From: Pedobacter mucosus
Lineage (GTDB): Bacteria; Bacteroidota; Bacteroidia; Sphingobacteriales; Sphingobacteriaceae
Assembly (NCBI RefSeq): GCF_022200785.1
Contig: NZ_CP087585.1
Coordinates: 1,984,001 to 2,048,000, forward strand
Direction of reading: 5' to 3'
DNA: 64,000 bases
In this document: positions 47,825 through 57,032 of the stretch, piece by piece
Layout of the letters: every line of letters begins with the position of its first letter
How positions within the stretch are numbered: the first letter of the stretch is position 1
Notes under the pieces: generated by a model
Database searches by the model: none
Told to the model about the DNA's origin: nothing
The model's input: only the letters and a program-made list of their open reading frames with translations
Translations under genes and position numbers: made by a program

Positions 47825-48484
47825 TTAGTTCAATTCCATTTCTGGTATCTCACCTTCTATAATCAATTTACCAGCGGTAGATTGTCTGATAAAATCAATG
47901 CTTACTCCTGGTGCTCTTTCTAAAAGTTTAAATCCACCTTCAGGTAAAATATCTAATACTGCTAGCTCTGTTACAACTTTTTTAATGCAGTTTAAACCGG
48001 TAAGTGGTAAGGTACATTTTGGCAAAAGTTTACTTTCTCCAGTCTTATTAACATGTTGCATGGCAACAATTATATTTTTGGCTGATGCTACTAAATCCAT
48101 AGCTCCACCCATCCCCTTCACCATTTTTCCGGGGATTTTCCAGTTTGCAATGTCTCCATTTTCTGAGACTTCCATGGCACCTAAGATGGTTAGATCAACT
48201 TTTTGCGATCTTATCATTCCAAAACTCATTGCAGAATCGAATATCGATGATCCCGGCAATGTGGTGATGGTTTGTTTGCCAGCATTAATTAAATCAGCAT
48301 CTTCCTCTCCTTCAAATGGAAACGGACCCATGCCTAATAAACCATTTTCTGACTGCAATACAACCTCTATCCCCTTGGGAATATAATTGGCAACTAATGT
48401 CGGTATCCCAATTCCTAGATTTACATAAAAACCATTTTTTATTTCCTTCGCAATACGTTGCGCTATTTGTTCTTTTGTTAACAT
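47825..48484 (-). CDS. scoB: 3-oxoacid CoA-transferase subunit B
   Basis: 219 residues. The catalytic Glu is in SENGLLGMGP, with GIGIPTLVANYI near the start and GGAMDLV later. With subunit A it transfers CoA from succinyl-CoA to acetoacetate. It lies 61 nt downstream of scoA (48546-49250). Confidence 0.95.
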   Translation of the reverse strand: MLTKEQIAQRIAKEIKNGFYVNLGIGIPTLVANYIPKGIEVVLQSENGLLGMGPFPFEGEEDADLINAGKQTITTLPGSSIFDSAMSFGMIRSQKVDLTILGAMEVSENGDIANWKIPGKMVKGMGGAMDLVASAKNIIVAMQHVNKTGESKLLPKCTLPLTGLNCIKKVVTELAVLDILPEGGFKLLERAPGVSIDFIRQSTAGKLIIEGEIPEMELN

Positions 48485-48545
48485 ATAATAAAATGCATGA
48501 ATTAAAGAATTTTGAATGACTAAAAAATTTCGGATTATTAGATTA

Positions 48546-49250
48546 TTAACTTAAAGATTTTATAACCGTTCGTTGCTCTATTCTTTTTTCGTAATTTTTT
48601 CCTTCAAAAATTCTATGAACATATATTCCTGGAGTATGAATTTGATCAGGATCAAGCGCTCCTGCTTCCACTAATTCTTCAACTTCAACAATGGTTATTT
48701 TTCCTGCCATAGCCATTAAGGGATTAAAATTTCTACTCGTCGATCTAAAGATCAGATTACCAGATGTATCTCCCTTCCACGCTTTTACTAATGCAAAATC
48801 TGCATCAAAAGCATATTCCATTAAGTAATCTTTTCCATTAAAATTACGTGTCTCTTTGCCTTCAGCTACTTCTGTACCTACGCCAGCTGGTGTAAAAATA
48901 GCAGGCATTCCATATCCAGCAGCCAAACATCGGGTAGCTAATGTACCTTGCGGAATTAAATCTACTTCCAATTCGCCACTTAATAATTGCCTTTCAAATT
49001 CAGCATTTTCACCAACGTATGAAGAAATCATTTTTTTTACCTGACGTTGTTGCAGTAACAATCCGATACCAAAATTATCTACACCAGCATTATTAGAAAT
49101 ACAGGTTAAATTTTTGACTTTTTTATTAACTAAAGCATTTATACAGTTTTCTGGAATACCACAAAGCCCAAAACCTCCAAGCATCAGCGTTGCACCATCG
49201 TTTATATCTTTAATCGCCTCTTCAGCGCTAACAACTACTTTATTTATCAT
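48546..49250 (-). CDS. scoA: 3-oxoacid CoA-transferase subunit A
   Basis: 234 residues from ATG at 49250. A frame opening at 49283 has an 11-residue N-terminal extension that does not match the family. GGFGLCGIPEN (CoA-binding loop), ISNNAGVDNFG and YVGENAEFERQ are standard. Works with scoB as a heteromer in ketone-body use. Confidence 0.95.
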   Translation of the reverse strand: MINKVVVSAEEAIKDINDGATLMLGGFGLCGIPENCINALVNKKVKNLTCISNNAGVDNFGIGLLLQQRQVKKMISSYVGENAEFERQLLSGELEVDLIPQGTLATRCLAAGYGMPAIFTPAGVGTEVAEGKETRNFNGKDYLMEYAFDADFALVKAWKGDTSGNLIFRSTSRNFNPLMAMAGKITIVEVEELVEAGALDPDQIHTPGIYVHRIFEGKNYEKRIEQRTVIKSLS

Positions 49251-49362
49251 GATATGAATTTTGGTTAGTTCGCTAAAATACAAATTACACGACTTATACA
49301 GCCTTTTAAAAATTTAAATCAATAAGGAATGCCATTTAATTGGAATTATTCTAAATAACTTT

Positions 49363-49370
49363 TACATTTG
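49363..49370 (+). promoter_or_regulatory. -7 box (TACATTTG) of the small Cys-rich gene
   Basis: A perfect TAnnTTTG lies only seven bases before the ATG at 49378, so the mRNA would be almost leaderless. A TTGG about 18 nt upstream may serve as the -33 element. Confidence 0.55.
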
Positions 49371-49377
49371 TACTGCA

Positions 49378-49539
49378 ATGATTTACGAGAGAGAAGAACA
49401 TAATTTCATTTTACCAACCGATCCTGAATTTCAAAAAGGTATGGGTTTCCTTTTTAGCTGTACTGCTGAACATAAAAAATGCTGCGAGAAGTTTAAAAAA
49501 GGTAAACGTTGTAAAAAATGCCCAGGCAATAAAAAATAA
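49378..49539 (+). CDS. Small Cys-rich protein (53 residues)
   Basis: The 53-codon frame runs from ATG at 49378 to TAA at 49537-49539. It has five Cys (28, 35, 36, 45, 48) in a C-x6-CC-x8-C-x2-C layout, embedded in a Lys-rich C-terminus, which suggests a metal-binding or zinc-ribbon-like module. Codon usage and a perfect -7 box directly upstream support a real gene. I do not recognise the family. Confidence 0.7.
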   Translation: MIYEREEHNFILPTDPEFQKGMGFLFSCTAEHKKCCEKFKKGKRCKKCPGNKK

Positions 49540-49672
49540 TTTTCACTTATTTAAAAGCAGCATCATTCATTATTCTGTTTAGATAACCTGCTAACGCCGC
49601 AATCCTCACAATAATTTAAGGACTTACATACTTTTCAGACTTATTAGATTGCATCAATAGTTTTTTTGTTGA

Positions 49673-52051
49673 TTAATTTAAATAAACGTAGGTAATGCCA
49701 TCTCCACCTCTATCTGCATGTTCATCCTCCATCCTATTTACCTGACTATATTTTTTCAAATATTCTCTAATCATCTTTCTTAAAATTCCGTCGCCTTTAC
49801 CGTGAATTAATTTGATCGATGGAAAGCCGAGCATAATTGCCTTATCTAAATATTTTTCCACTTCAAATAAAGCATCTTCAGTACGTTTTCCACGAAGATC
49901 TAATTCTGCCCGAAAATCAGAAACAGCATCATTCATCCGCCCTGCGAAAGAGTTACTACTACTTTGCACAACCTTCTTAGCTTCTTTATTGCTTATTTTT
50001 TGGACACGGTTGCGCTTCACATTCGATCGTAGATCTCCAATCGCCAAAACCAATTCGTTGCGATTTATTTCCAATACCAAACCAGTGGTTTCACTATCTA
50101 TAAATCTAACATAATCACCAACTTCAATTTCACCACCAACAATAACTTGCACAGGCTTTGGTCTTTCTTTCGGGATATGATTTTTTAACAATTCTTTTTG
50201 CAAATTCTGTCTTAACTCTTTTGTTACGGCCTTATCTGCTTGGTTTTCTTTAATTTCAGCAATGGTATTTTCTACCAGTTTGTTCGCATTTTTAATAATA
50301 TTCTGAGCTTCTTGTTTTGCCTCTTTAATTAAAACCCTTCTGTTTTCATCTAAAAACTCACGAAGCTTTTCATTTTCAGTTACTAAATTTCTTGCCTTAT
50401 TTTGCTGATTGGCTAAACTTACTTTCGTATCATAAATTGTTTTCTTCTCCCGTTCCAAATCAACCAACATGGTATCAACCCTATTTTGATTGGAACCGGT
50501 TTTTTGTCGGGCAAGTTCAATTACTTCTTTTGGCAAACCAATGTTTTGTGCAATTTCGAATGCATAAGAACTCCCTGGTTTCCCCATTTCTAGAATATAC
50601 ATCGGCTTCATCTTTGCATTATCAAACAGCATTGATGCATTTTCTAAGCCAGGTGTATTTCCTGCAAAAAGTTTTAAATTTGAGTAGTGGGTAGTAATAA
50701 CACCTCTAATTTTCTTATTATTCATTACCTCTAAAACAGCTTCAGCCATCGGGCCACCAAATTGCGGGTCGGTTCCTGTTCCAAACTCATCGATTAAAAC
50801 CATTGTTTTTGGCGATGCATGCTCAACAAAATACCGCATTTTTGTTAAATGAGCGCTGTAGGTACTTAAATCACTTTCTATGGATTGATCATCGCCAATA
50901 TCAGCAAAAATATTTTCAAAAATACCGACTTCACTATTTGGATCTACCGGAATTAATAAACCCGTTTGCAACATAATTTGTAATAAACCTACGGTTTTCA
51001 TGCAAACAGATTTTCCTCCCGCATTCGGTCCAGATACTAAAACCACACGGGTTTCTGCATCAATATGAATGTTTAAAGGGGTTACGGTTTTTCTTTCAGC
51101 TGCAAATGAAAGCATTAATAACGGATGCCTTGCGTTTATCAATTTGGTTTTAGGCTCTTTTAGTAAACCTGGCATTTCTCCTTCAATGTCGATCGCAAAT
51201 AAGGCTTTTGCCCTAACAAAATCCAATTTAGTAAGGAAACCATGGTAAGAAAGCAGTAAAGGAGTGAATGGCCTTAAATCATCTGTCAAGGCAATTAAAA
51301 TCTTAATTATTTCTCTACGCTTATCAAATTCTAAATCACGAAGCTTATTATTTAAGGTAAAAACTTCTTCAGGTTCAATGTAAACGGTTTGTCCTGAGGC
51401 AGATTCATCGTGAATAAATCCTTTAAGTTTTCGTTTATTTTCTGCCAAAACCGGGATACACATTCTCCCATCACGAATGGTTAAACTTCCATCGGCAACC
51501 CAGTTATTTGAAATGGCTTGCTTGTAAATAGAATCCATTCTTTTACGAACATCCTGTTCCGCTCTGGATATAGCAGCACTAATTTCCTGTAATTCTTTAG
51601 ATGCATTCGGTTTAATTTTGCCTTTCGCATCAATAACCGTTTCAATTTTTCTAATTATATTTTTCTCAATGGGTAAGTGTTCAAACAACGCTTCTAATGT
51701 TGGATAAACTTCTGGCCGTTCTTCGAAAAAACGCAGCACCGAAAAAACGGTTTGTAATGAAATATAAACTTGATACCATTCTTCTTCTAATAGATAAGTG
51801 CCTTCTACTCTAATTTTTTCAACAAGGGATTTAATATCAAAAAAGGTATTTATTTGTAATGGCTCTTGGTTTTGAAGGATACTTTTGAACTCACTGGTTT
51901 GACGTAAAAACTTATCGATTTGATCAAAGCGATTCATTACTTGCATTTTTTGAACCATTGTTTGTCCCATCGGACTTAAACAATGCTTACTAATCAACTG
52001 CCTTATTTCTACAAAGCCTAAGCGCTCTAAACAATTTTCTGGGTACAACAT
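49673..52051 (-). CDS. mutS2: Endonuclease MutS2
   Basis: 792 residues: MutS core and lever, ATPase with Walker A SGPNAGGKS, Walker B DEFGTGTDP, a coiled-coil region (about 520-620), a KOW-like part and a C-terminal Smr nuclease domain (DLRGKRTEDA, HGKGDGILR). It has no MutS mismatch domain. MutS2 acts in recombination suppression and, in some bacteria, ribosome rescue. It starts 2 nt after the upstream lipoprotein stop. Confidence 0.96.
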   Translation of the reverse strand: MLYPENCLERLGFVEIRQLISKHCLSPMGQTMVQKMQVMNRFDQIDKFLRQTSEFKSILQNQEPLQINTFFDIKSLVEKIRVEGTYLLEEEWYQVYISLQTVFSVLRFFEERPEVYPTLEALFEHLPIEKNIIRKIETVIDAKGKIKPNASKELQEISAAISRAEQDVRKRMDSIYKQAISNNWVADGSLTIRDGRMCIPVLAENKRKLKGFIHDESASGQTVYIEPEEVFTLNNKLRDLEFDKRREIIKILIALTDDLRPFTPLLLSYHGFLTKLDFVRAKALFAIDIEGEMPGLLKEPKTKLINARHPLLMLSFAAERKTVTPLNIHIDAETRVVLVSGPNAGGKSVCMKTVGLLQIMLQTGLLIPVDPNSEVGIFENIFADIGDDQSIESDLSTYSAHLTKMRYFVEHASPKTMVLIDEFGTGTDPQFGGPMAEAVLEVMNNKKIRGVITTHYSNLKLFAGNTPGLENASMLFDNAKMKPMYILEMGKPGSSYAFEIAQNIGLPKEVIELARQKTGSNQNRVDTMLVDLEREKKTIYDTKVSLANQQNKARNLVTENEKLREFLDENRRVLIKEAKQEAQNIIKNANKLVENTIAEIKENQADKAVTKELRQNLQKELLKNHIPKERPKPVQVIVGGEIEVGDYVRFIDSETTGLVLEINRNELVLAIGDLRSNVKRNRVQKISNKEAKKVVQSSSNSFAGRMNDAVSDFRAELDLRGKRTEDALFEVEKYLDKAIMLGFPSIKLIHGKGDGILRKMIREYLKKYSQVNRMEDEHADRGGDGITYVYLN

Positions 52052-52053
52052 AT

Positions 52054-52437
52054 TTACTTAACTAATGGTATTGCCGTTGGTTTTAATAATTGTAAAGAAT
52101 CAACTTTTACCATTTTTGCTTTCTGGACATCCAATTTTTTTGTAATATTCTTATACATTTTCTCCAGTTCTTCGGGATTATTGATGTAATAATATTTAAT
52201 GCTTTTGGCATACAAAGCAGAGTCTATATCAAACTTTTTATAAATGCCATCATAATAAGCTGCAGCAACTTTTTTAGATGAATCTTGAATATAAATTGTT
52301 GATACATAACCATCTGCAATATGAATATCGTACAATATTTTTTCCATTTTTTGCGGCTCAATAACATCATTTGGTATGCCTGATTTACAACCAAACCAAA
52401 GAATAGAACCTATTAAAATGCCTAATAATTTTCTCAT
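52054..52437 (-). CDS. DUF4296 lipoprotein
   Basis: 127 residues with a lipobox ending in Cys17 (ILWFGC) and the DUF4296 motif MEKILYDIHIADGYVS. A conserved Bacteroidota lipoprotein of unknown function. It lies 2 nt before mutS2, an arrangement implying one transcript. Confidence 0.9.
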   Translation of the reverse strand: MRKLLGILIGSILWFGCKSGIPNDVIEPQKMEKILYDIHIADGYVSTIYIQDSSKKVAAAYYDGIYKKFDIDSALYAKSIKYYYINNPEELEKMYKNITKKLDVQKAKMVKVDSLQLLKPTAIPLVK

Positions 52438-52509
52438 GCTAAATTTAAAACAATATTATTTGCCATAATTGCGACAAGGTTCTTAATTTTACCCCAAAAA
52501 TAGTCATAA

Positions 52510-53211
52510 ATGAGCATAGCTGATAATCTTAAACTATATAAAAACGAAGTTGAATCTAGTGGCGTAACATTAATTGCCGTTTCAAAAACTCAGCCAAATG
52601 AAACAATTTTGGAAGCATACAATGCCGGGCAACGGGTATTTGGAGAAAATCATGTACAGGAAATGGTTGATAAACAAGCAGAATTGCCAAAAGATATAGA
52701 GTGGCATTTAATCGGCCATTTACAAAGTAACAAAGTGAAGTATATTGCACCTTTTGTTACGCTGATTCACGGTGTTGACAGTCTTAAATTACTAGTTGAA
52801 ATTAATAAGCAAGCTGCTAAAAACAAGCGCATAATCGATTGTCTACTTCAAGTTTATATTGCCGATGAAGACACTAAATTCGGCTTGGATTTTGATGAAA
52901 TTATTGAACTTTTACGAGCCGAAGAATTTCAGGAATTAAAAAATATTCGCATTGTTGGCCTAATGGGAATTGCCACAAATACTAAAAACGAAAAGCAGAT
53001 TGCGGTAGAGTTTAAAGAGTTAAAGGTTTTGTTCGACGGTATAAAAGTTAGCTTCTTTAGGAAAGAACCTTCTTTCAAAGAAATTTCTACAGGTATGAGT
53101 GCTGATTACAAAATTGCGATTGAGCAAGGAAGTACCATGGTTCGTATTGGTAGCAGTATCTTTGGTAAAAGAACAATTAAACATTTTAAAAACGATCCAT
53201 TAGCTAATTAA
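52510..53211 (+). CDS. YggS-family pyridoxal-phosphate homeostasis protein
   Basis: 233 residues of alanine-racemase-like fold without the C-terminal domain. The PLP lysine is in IAVSKTQP near 26, with FGENHVQE, HLIGHLQSNKVKY and STGMSADYKIAI. It buffers cellular PLP. It heads the plus-strand operon with the GNAT gene (1-nt gap). Confidence 0.95.
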   Translation: MSIADNLKLYKNEVESSGVTLIAVSKTQPNETILEAYNAGQRVFGENHVQEMVDKQAELPKDIEWHLIGHLQSNKVKYIAPFVTLIHGVDSLKLLVEINKQAAKNKRIIDCLLQVYIADEDTKFGLDFDEIIELLRAEEFQELKNIRIVGLMGIATNTKNEKQIAVEFKELKVLFDGIKVSFFRKEPSFKEISTGMSADYKIAIEQGSTMVRIGSSIFGKRTIKHFKNDPLAN

Positions 53212-53212
53212 A

Positions 53213-53680
53213 ATGAACATAATTATTAAAACAGCGGTTGCTGATGATTGTCCAAGAATTTTAGAACTAATAAATGAATTAGCGATATACGAAAAAGCAC
53301 CTGAAGAAGTTACGGTTAACCTTGATCACTTTATTGATGCCGGATTTGGAAAATCGCCAGTATGGAAGGCTTTTGTTGCAGAAGTTGATGGACAAATTAT
53401 TGGCTTTGCTTTATATTACACAAGATATTCGACCTGGAAAGGTTGTAGATTATATTTAGAAGACTTTATTGTAACTGAAGAATTTAGAGGAAAAGGCGTT
53501 GGAAAACAATTATTTGAAAAGGTAATTGAAGAAGCCAAAGGCGGAAATTATAATGGAATGGTTTGGCAAGTTTTAGATTGGAATGAGCCAGCTATAAACT
53601 TTTATAATAAGTATAAAGCACATTTAGAATCTGGCTGGTTAAACGCTGCATTTTCTACCGAACAAATTAAGGCGTTTTAA
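53213..53680 (+). CDS. GNAT-family N-acetyltransferase
   Basis: 155 residues. A typical acetyl-CoA-binding segment is FRGKGVGKQLFEKV (R/QxxGxG/A). LYLEDFIV and VLDWNEPAINFY resemble diamine/amino-acid acetyltransferase types. The substrate is not determinable. It sits between yggS and the aspartate kinase gene (spacings 1 and 1 nt). Confidence 0.9.
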   Translation: MNIIIKTAVADDCPRILELINELAIYEKAPEEVTVNLDHFIDAGFGKSPVWKAFVAEVDGQIIGFALYYTRYSTWKGCRLYLEDFIVTEEFRGKGVGKQLFEKVIEEAKGGNYNGMVWQVLDWNEPAINFYNKYKAHLESGWLNAAFSTEQIKAF

Positions 53681-53681
53681 T

Positions 53682-54965
53682 ATGGATATATTCAAGTTTG
53701 GCGGCGCCTCAGCAAAAGATGCAGCAGGTGTAAAAAATATAGCAAATATTATTCGCGATTACAAAAAAGGAAATTTATTAGTTGTGGTTTCTGCGATGGG
53801 TAATATAACTAACAAACTAGAAGAATTAACATATGCTTATTTGGCTCAGAATGATGAAGCACACGCCATGTTTGAAGAAATAAAAGATTTTCATTTTAGC
53901 ATTATTAATGAGTTATTTGTAGGAAACGCAAATACTTTGTATGACGACGTTGCCAACACTTTTGTAGAAATTGATTGGTTAATTGAGGATGAGCCAGACA
54001 ATAATGCCGATTATATTTACGATCAGATTGTTTCTATTGGTGAAGTAATTTCTACTAAAATTATAGCTGCCTGGCTAAATGAAACAGGCAATAAAGCTTT
54101 ATGGGTTGACGCTAGGAATTATATCCAAACGGATAACAGCTACCGGGAAGGAAAAGTGGATTGGGATAAAACCAGTCAAATTATTCAAAAAGATTTAGCC
54201 CCATTATTGAATCAAAATATTATTGTTACTCAAGGATTTATTGGCGGTACAAGCGAAAATTACACCACTACTTTGGGTAGAGAAGGTTCAGATTATTCTG
54301 CCGCAATATTTGCTTCTTGCCTTAATGCTGATGCTTTAACCATTTGGAAGGATGTTCCTGGCGTTTTAAATGCAGATCCGAAATGGTTTGATGAAACAGA
54401 AATGATTCCTCAGTTATCTTATCATGATGCAATTGAATTAACTTATTACGGTGCAACTGTTATTCATCCGAAAACGATAAAACCTTTGCAAAATAAAGGT
54501 ATTCCACTTTTTGTAAGGTCATTTATTCAGCCACAAGGCGTTGGCACTGCAATTACTAAAAATAATAACCCGCTACCCGTTCCATCCTTTATTTTCAAAG
54601 TGAATCAGGCTTTAATTTCTATTTTTCCAAAAGACTATTCCTTTATTATCGAAGAAAATTTAAGTGCAATTTTTGAACTTTTTCATAGGCATAAAATCAA
54701 AATCAACACGATGCTTAATTCTGCTATTAGCTTTTCTGTTAGCGTTGATGATCATCCTAAACAAATAGAAAATTTAATCATTGCGCTTTCTAGTGAATAC
54801 ACAATTAAGTACAACAAAGGTCTTGAATTGGTTACAATTCGTTATTACAACCAAAAAACAATTGATCGGGTAACAGTTAACAAAGATATTTTGCTTGAAG
54901 TTAAAAGCAGACATACTTGCCAAATGGTGATGAAAAACAAAAATCAATTTGATTCATCATTGTAA
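53682..54965 (+). CDS. lysC: Aspartate kinase
   Basis: 427 residues. The N-terminal kinase domain starts MDIFKFGGAS (KFGG motif), then GFIGGTSENYTTTLGREGSDYSAA (Asp/ATP site). C-terminal ACT-like domains (about 300-427) are present but shorter than in typical LysC. It phosphorylates aspartate in the Lys/Thr/Met pathway. It follows the GNAT gene by 1 nt. The KFGGAS (not KFGGTS) form is seen in Bacteroidota. Confidence 0.92.
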   Translation: MDIFKFGGASAKDAAGVKNIANIIRDYKKGNLLVVVSAMGNITNKLEELTYAYLAQNDEAHAMFEEIKDFHFSIINELFVGNANTLYDDVANTFVEIDWLIEDEPDNNADYIYDQIVSIGEVISTKIIAAWLNETGNKALWVDARNYIQTDNSYREGKVDWDKTSQIIQKDLAPLLNQNIIVTQGFIGGTSENYTTTLGREGSDYSAAIFASCLNADALTIWKDVPGVLNADPKWFDETEMIPQLSYHDAIELTYYGATVIHPKTIKPLQNKGIPLFVRSFIQPQGVGTAITKNNNPLPVPSFIFKVNQALISIFPKDYSFIIEENLSAIFELFHRHKIKINTMLNSAISFSVSVDDHPKQIENLIIALSSEYTIKYNKGLELVTIRYYNQKTIDRVTVNKDILLEVKSRHTCQMVMKNKNQFDSSL

Positions 54966-54993
54966 GGGCTCGAAGCAATAACAATAAAAATAA

Positions 54994-56178
54994 ATGAATA
55001 AAAATCTTTTAGATCAAGCGGTTCAAAATTATATCAATGCAAGCTTAAGCGCAGATATAAATCAAATCGCTTTAGCTAAAAGTAGATTTGAAGGCATTAC
55101 TTCAGGCGAACTTGCTGAACAAATTACGGCAAAGAAAAAATCAGAAAAAAAACTTCCTACATGGTTTAACACCCCAAATATTTATTATCCTCCGCCTTTA
55201 TCAATCGAACAAACATCATCAGAAAAAACTGCAAAATATAAAGCAAAGCTAGTAAAAGGTGACAGCTTAATTGATTTAACAGGAGGTTTTGGAGTCGATT
55301 CCTTTTATTTTGCAAAAGAAACTGCTGAGGTGATTCATTGTGAAATTAACGCCGAACTTTCGGCAATTGTAACGTATAATTATGCACTATTAAACGCTAA
55401 AAATATTCAATGTTATGCCGAAAATGGGATCGAATTGATTAAAAATGGAGTAAAACAATATGGAACCGTTTATATAGATCCTGCTAGGAGAGCAGAAAAA
55501 GGAAAGGTGTTTATGCTTAAAGATTGTTCTCCGGATGTAGTAAGTAACCTCGACACCATATTAGAAAAGACCAGTAGAATCATTATAAAAACGGCTCCAC
55601 TTTTAGATATTTCTGCGGGATTATTGGAGCTCAAATTTGTTAGTGAGATTCATATTGTTAGCGTAAAAAATGAATGCAAAGAAATTCTTTGGGTTATTGA
55701 TAAAGATTTTAATGGCACCTTAAAAATAATAGCTTCTACGTTAAATGAGATAGAGAAATACTTTGTATTCCTAAAATCAGAAGCTGAAATTCCCGTAGAT
55801 TTTATTGATAATTTAGCAGAACAAAAGTATTTATATGAACCTGATGTTGCTTTGTTAAAATCTGGTGCCTTTAATTTGATCGCAAAAAGATATGAATTAA
55901 AAAAACTTCATCCGCAAACACAATTGTATGCTTCCAATAATATTAATAGAAACTTTCCTGGTCGGATTTTTGAAATTAAACAAATTATACTTCCCAAAGA
56001 CTTAAAGAAAAAAGAGGGAGTAATAGGCAATGTAATTGTCAGAAATTATCCTGCTAAACCTGAAGAGCTGGTTAAAAAGTATAAAATAAAATCAGCTAAA
56101 GAAGATTTCTTAATTTTCACAAAAACGCTTAATGAAAATAATGTTATCCTTCGAAGTCAAATTGTTCAATACTATTAA
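54994..56178 (+). CDS. THUMP-like/PG_1098-type protein with class I methyltransferase fold
   Basis: 394 residues. The SAM-binding motif is DLTGGFGVDSFYFA, with YIDPARR as the likely catalytic motif IV. The C-terminus resembles the PG_1098 ferredoxin-like domain, a Bacteroidota family. It is likely an RNA or protein methyltransferase, unproven. It starts 28 nt after the aspartate kinase. Confidence 0.85.
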   Translation: MNKNLLDQAVQNYINASLSADINQIALAKSRFEGITSGELAEQITAKKKSEKKLPTWFNTPNIYYPPPLSIEQTSSEKTAKYKAKLVKGDSLIDLTGGFGVDSFYFAKETAEVIHCEINAELSAIVTYNYALLNAKNIQCYAENGIELIKNGVKQYGTVYIDPARRAEKGKVFMLKDCSPDVVSNLDTILEKTSRIIIKTAPLLDISAGLLELKFVSEIHIVSVKNECKEILWVIDKDFNGTLKIIASTLNEIEKYFVFLKSEAEIPVDFIDNLAEQKYLYEPDVALLKSGAFNLIAKRYELKKLHPQTQLYASNNINRNFPGRIFEIKQIILPKDLKKKEGVIGNVIVRNYPAKPEELVKKYKIKSAKEDFLIFTKTLNENNVILRSQIVQYY

Positions 56179-56239
56179 ATAATAAAAGCCCTCAAATAGA
56201 AGGTTTTTATCAATTGCACACGCAGCTATTTAAAATCTT

Positions 56240-56875
56240 TTATTTATTTGGCTGAGGTGTAGTGCGTAAATACGGCTTAATAACCTGATGGCCTTTTGGA
56301 AATTTAGCAGGAATATCTTCAGTTTTAATACTATTTACAACAATCACGTCATCTCCATCCTGCCAATCTGCTGGCGTTGCCACACTATATTTTGCCGTAA
56401 GTTGCAATGAATCGATTACCCTTAAAACTTCATTGAAATTTCTTCCTGTAGATGCAGGATAAGTAATCATTAATTTAACTTTTTTATCCGGGCTTATCAC
56501 GAACAGGGATCTAACGGTTAACGTTTCTGATGCATTTGGATGAATCATATCATACAAATTGGCTACAGTTTTATCAGGATCAGCAATTATAGGAAACTCA
56601 ACGTTTGTATTTTGCGTTTCATTAATATCGCTAATCCACCCTTTATGAGATTCTGCTGTATCAACACTTAAAGCTAAAACCTTAACATTGCGCTTTTCAA
56701 ATTCATCTTTCAATGCTGCTGTTCTACCTAATTCTGTTGTACAAACTGGGGTATAATCTGCAGGGTGTGAAAATAAAACGCCCCAGCTATCACCCAAAAA
56801 ACTATAAAAATCGATTTCACCAATAGAAGTATTGGCTTGAAAATTTGGTGCGGTATCGCCTAATCTTATGCTCAT
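56240..56875 (-). CDS. 1-Cys peroxiredoxin (Prx6 type)
   Basis: 211 residues with the peroxidatic Cys45 in PADYTPVCTTELG. It is the only Cys in the protein, so a separate reductant is needed. The long C-terminal extension (YSVATPADWQDGDDVIV) is the Prx6 mark. It reduces peroxides in the cytoplasm. It is convergent with the methyltransferase gene and has its own promoter region. Confidence 0.94.
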   Translation of the reverse strand: MSIRLGDTAPNFQANTSIGEIDFYSFLGDSWGVLFSHPADYTPVCTTELGRTAALKDEFEKRNVKVLALSVDTAESHKGWISDINETQNTNVEFPIIADPDKTVANLYDMIHPNASETLTVRSLFVISPDKKVKLMITYPASTGRNFNEVLRVIDSLQLTAKYSVATPADWQDGDDVIVVNSIKTEDIPAKFPKGHQVIKPYLRTTPQPNK

Positions 56876-57032
56876 AATAGTATTTAATTTAAAATGAATT
56901 AGCCAAATTTAATCATTACTATAGTAAATACATAGACATAATATAATTTAGGACTTATAAATTATAATCAAACAGAAAACCCTGAAGGGGTTAGCCAACA
57001 GGGTTTCAAGGATATTAATTTGTTTGGGTAAA

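Noticed and set aside
47898..48386. 162-codon plus-strand frame opposite scoB
   Set aside because: Antisense shadow of a well-supported CoA-transferase gene; Ser/Pro/Ile-rich composition with no family resemblance.
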